DNA of 46,350 nt from Caulobacteraceae bacterium (GTDB taxonomy: Bacteria > Pseudomonadota > Alphaproteobacteria > Caulobacterales > Caulobacteraceae): NCBI GenBank assembly GCA_947378235.1, contig CANCJE010000005.1:1-46350 (forward strand). The letters run 5' to 3'. The notes below the pieces were generated by a model. The model worked only from the letters and a program-made list of their open reading frames with translations. It was not told the origin of the DNA and ran no database searches. A program made the position numbers and the translations under genes. Below are positions 43,096 through 46,350 of this stretch, piece after piece (position 1 is the stretch's first letter; each line of letters starts with the position of its first letter).

Positions 43096-43878
43096 CTACC
43101 CTCTCGGCGGCGTGCCGCCCAGAGCCTTTTTCAGCTCATGGACTGTGGCATTGTGGGTAAGGTCGATATGGAGCGGCGTGACCGAGATCTTGCCGTCATA
43201 AATGGCACGCAAATCGGTGCCCTCAGCCGGGTTAGACATCTGACCGCGAAAGCCCAGCCAGTAATAGTCATTGTTGCGCAGGTCCGTTCGCCGCTCGGCC
43301 TGGATCAGCGGATTGTCGCGAAAGCCCTGTCGCGTGACCTGGACTTCCTTGACCTCAGAGGCTTCGAGATCGGGAAAATTGATATTGATTACCACGTCGC
43401 TCGGCCAACCGGCCTTGAGCACCTGCCGGATTACGCCGGGCCCAAAAGCTTCGGCTGTGGCAAAGTGAATATGATGGTCCTGATGTCGGATGCGGCGCGC
43501 TTGGCTGAGGGCCATCGACGGGACGCCGAGCGCCATCCCTTGGATCGCACCGGCAACCGTGCCCGACATGCTGACATCCTCGCCCATGTTCTGGCCGTGA
43601 TTGACGCCAGACAGGACCAGATCGGGCCGCTTACCGGGAATCAATTCCTGAATGCCCAGAAGGGTGCAGTCGGTAGGCGTGCCCAAGACGGCAAACCGCT
43701 TCTCGCTGATGTGCCTGACCCGCAAGGGCTCGGACAGGGTCACCGCGCGGCTTGCCCCAGACTGCTCGCGCTCCGGCGCGACGACCCAAACATCGTCGGA
43801 CAGGGCCGCTGCAATCTTTTCGAGGCAGGCGAGGCCTTCGGCATGAATACCATCATCATTGGTCAGCAGGATGCGCAT
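43096..43878 (-). CDS. surE: 5'/3'-nucleotidase SurE
   Basis: A 260-residue metal-dependent phosphatase that hydrolyses nucleoside monophosphates. D8 and D9 (NDDG), S40 and N93 ([12 protein letters not shown]) are the expected metal ligands and active-site residues. It sits between serS (9 bp) and pcm (8 bp) on the same strand, an order typical of alphaproteobacteria. The C-terminal dimer arm is complete. Confidence 0.95.
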   Translation of the reverse strand: MRILLTNDDGIHAEGLACLEKIAAALSDDVWVVAPEREQSGASRAVTLSEPLRVRHISEKRFAVLGTPTDCTLLGIQELIPGKRPDLVLSGVNHGQNMGEDVSMSGTVAGAIQGMALGVPSMALSQARRIRHQDHHIHFATAEAFGPGVIRQVLKAGWPSDVVININFPDLEASEVKEVQVTRQGFRDNPLIQAERRTDLRNNDYYWLGFRGQMSNPAEGTDLRAIYDGKISVTPLHIDLTHNATVHELKKALGGTPPRG

Positions 43879-43887
43879 AGATCGGCC

Positions 43888-45183
<1,296 letters not shown>

Positions 45184-45246
45184 GGGGGCGCGCCGAAAAG
45201 AAAATCGAAGGTTGGCCCCCTTCTAAGGTGCGCCGCGCCGGACGCC

Positions 45247-45274
45247 AACCCCGTCAGGTCATACTGACGGGGTT
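45247..45274 (-). terminator. Terminator-like hairpin after the RND gene
   Basis: An 11-bp perfect stem (45247-45257 with 45264-45274, core CCCCGTCAG) has a six-base loop. It lies 7 bp past the RND stop at 45281. The T-run is weak on the minus strand, so Rho or read-through may matter. Confidence 0.6.
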
Positions 45275-45280
45275 GAAAGC

Positions 45281-46350
45281 CTAGGCGATGTCTTTTTCGA
45301 AGGTTTCGATCTGACGGGCGGTCCAGTCCGGCGACTTGGTATAGCGCGCCAAGAGGTTATAGATCACCGGCACCACGAACAGGGTCAGCAGGGTGGCAAA
45401 GATCGCTCCCGAGAAGATGACCACGCCAATGGTTTTGCGACTGCCTGCCCCCGGTCCAGACGCCAAGATCAGCGGCAAGGCCCCGCAGGCGGCCGAGATT
45501 GAGGTCATGATGATCGGGCGCAGACGAAGGACCGACGCCTCGATCACCGCCTCGCGGATCTTCAAGCCGTCATCGCGGAGTTGGTTGGCGAACTCGACGA
45601 TCAAAATGCCGTTCTTGGCCGCCACACCGACCAGAATGATCAGGCCGATCTGACTATAGGTATTGATCGAAGAGCCGGCCATGAGCAGGCCAAAGAGCCC
45701 GCCCAAGGCGGCAAGGGGTACGGTCAGCATGATGACGGCAGGATGGATCCAGCTTTCAAACTGGGCGGCCAGAACCAAAAACACCAAAAGCAGCGCCATG
45801 CCAAAGGCGAAGGAAATGCCGCCGCTGGCCTCCAGATAGTCCTTGGCCACCCCGCCCCACAGGATGGTGACACCCTTGCTGGGCTGCGCAGCGGCCTGAT
45901 CGCGATAGAACTGCACGGCCTCCTCGACCGTGTAGCCGGGGTTTAGTTCCGCTGTGAGGGTCACCGACCTCTGGCGATTGATCCGCTCACGATCGGGCGT
46001 GTCGCCGCGAACCGAGGTCTTAACCACCGAAGCCAAAGGCACCAACTCGCCTGAATTGGCGCGGACATAGAGGGTATTGAGATCCTGCTCGGTCCGGCGC
46101 TTTTCAAGGTCGGTCTGTAGGATGACATCATATTCCTGCCCTCCCTTGATGTAGGTGGTGGATTTGCGCGACCCGAACATGGTTTCCAGCGCTCGGCCAA
46201 CCGCCTGAGGTGACACGCCTAAGGAGGCAGCCTTGTCGCGGTCCAACTCGACCAGCAGGCGCGGCGATGTGGGTTCATAGTTCAAGCGGGGGCGGGCCAG
46301 GCCCGGATTGCCCTGAGCGGCCTTAAAGATCGGATCGATCCAAGCGGCCA
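45281..46350 (-). CDS. RND-family efflux permease, C-terminal part (gene runs off the right edge)
   Basis: The frame is open to the last base; the visible part has about 356 residues. It starts within the PC1/PC2 porter region of the second half (LLVELDRDKAASLGVSP is the docking-subdomain segment), then four or five membrane segments with FLVLAAQFESWIHPAVIM, NGILIVEFANQLRDDG, and RLRPIIMTSISAACGALPLILASG. These are hallmarks of AcrB/MexB-type hydrophobe exporters of the inner membrane. A fusion protein and outer-membrane channel are not in the window. The C-terminus (QIETFEKDIA) is short. Confidence 0.93.
   Translation of the reverse strand, partial: AAWIDPIFKAAQGNPGLARPRLNYEPTSPRLLVELDRDKAASLGVSPQAVGRALETMFGSRKSTTYIKGGQEYDVILQTDLEKRRTEQDLNTLYVRANSGELVPLASVVKTSVRGDTPDRERINRQRSVTLTAELNPGYTVEEAVQFYRDQAAAQPSKGVTILWGGVAKDYLEASGGISFAFGMALLLVFLVLAAQFESWIHPAVIMLTVPLAALGGLFGLLMAGSSINTYSQIGLIILVGVAAKNGILIVEFANQLRDDGLKIREAVIEASVLRLRPIIMTSISAACGALPLILASGPGAGSRKTIGVVIFSGAIFATLLTLFVVPVIYNLLARYTKSPDWTARQIETFEKDIA

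Overview
The window is a high-GC alphaproteobacterial chromosome segment. It most likely comes from the order Caulobacterales. The reasons are the run dipM-type LysM/LytM gene, pcm, surE, serS; the gatCAB block divergent from ruvX-pyrB-pyrC'-plsY-dprA-topA; the secF-secD-yajC block next to an Mth938-fold gene; and a GTTC-N7-GTTC SOS box. The genus cannot be named from the sequence alone. I see no rRNA, tRNA, CRISPR array, transposase, integrase or phage gene.

Region 1 (1-12,500) is an accessory-looking CoA-ester catabolism block. It holds three full acyl-CoA dehydrogenases plus the 5' end of a fourth, a family III CoA-transferase, two short-chain dehydrogenases, an enoyl-CoA hydratase/isomerase-family protein, a spinster-type MFS transporter, a glutathione transferase, an NTF2-fold protein and a VOC protein. 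Together they look like beta-oxidation-style breakdown of a branched, cyclic or steroid-like acid, with substrate unknown. A trxC gene and a divergent ArsR-family repressor with three cysteines sit inside it.

Region 2 (12,600-14,800) has a P1-family (DmpA/NylC) self-processing hydrolase, a Sel1-like small protein and an RcnB-like secreted protein.

Region 3 (14,800-30,700) is housekeeping. It contains gatCAB (tRNA-dependent amidation), ruvX, pyrB with a dihydroorotase homologue that has lost its metal ligands, plsY, dprA, topA, uvrA behind a LexA box, and a GST.

Region 4 (30,700-39,730) holds two overlapping unknown membrane proteins, trmFO, and a cluster joining homologues of two mitochondrial complex I assembly factors (NDUFAF6-like and NDUFAF3/Mth938-like) to a PuuD-like membrane protein and to secF, secD and yajC. 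A DUF815 ATPase is divergent from yajC.

Region 5 (40,250-46,350) has a six-LysM DipM-like envelope protein with a degenerate LytM domain, the pcm-surE-serS operon, and the 3' part of an RND efflux permease gene.

The most striking non-coding feature is a set of at least five families of short palindromic repeats (called A to E here). They fill five of the six gene-free stretches longer than about 300 bp, often as inverted pairs or composite blocks. Two 100-bp composites 21 kb apart differ at only two positions. The sixth long stretch (3574-3876) is instead an AT-rich regulatory region carrying two palindromes.
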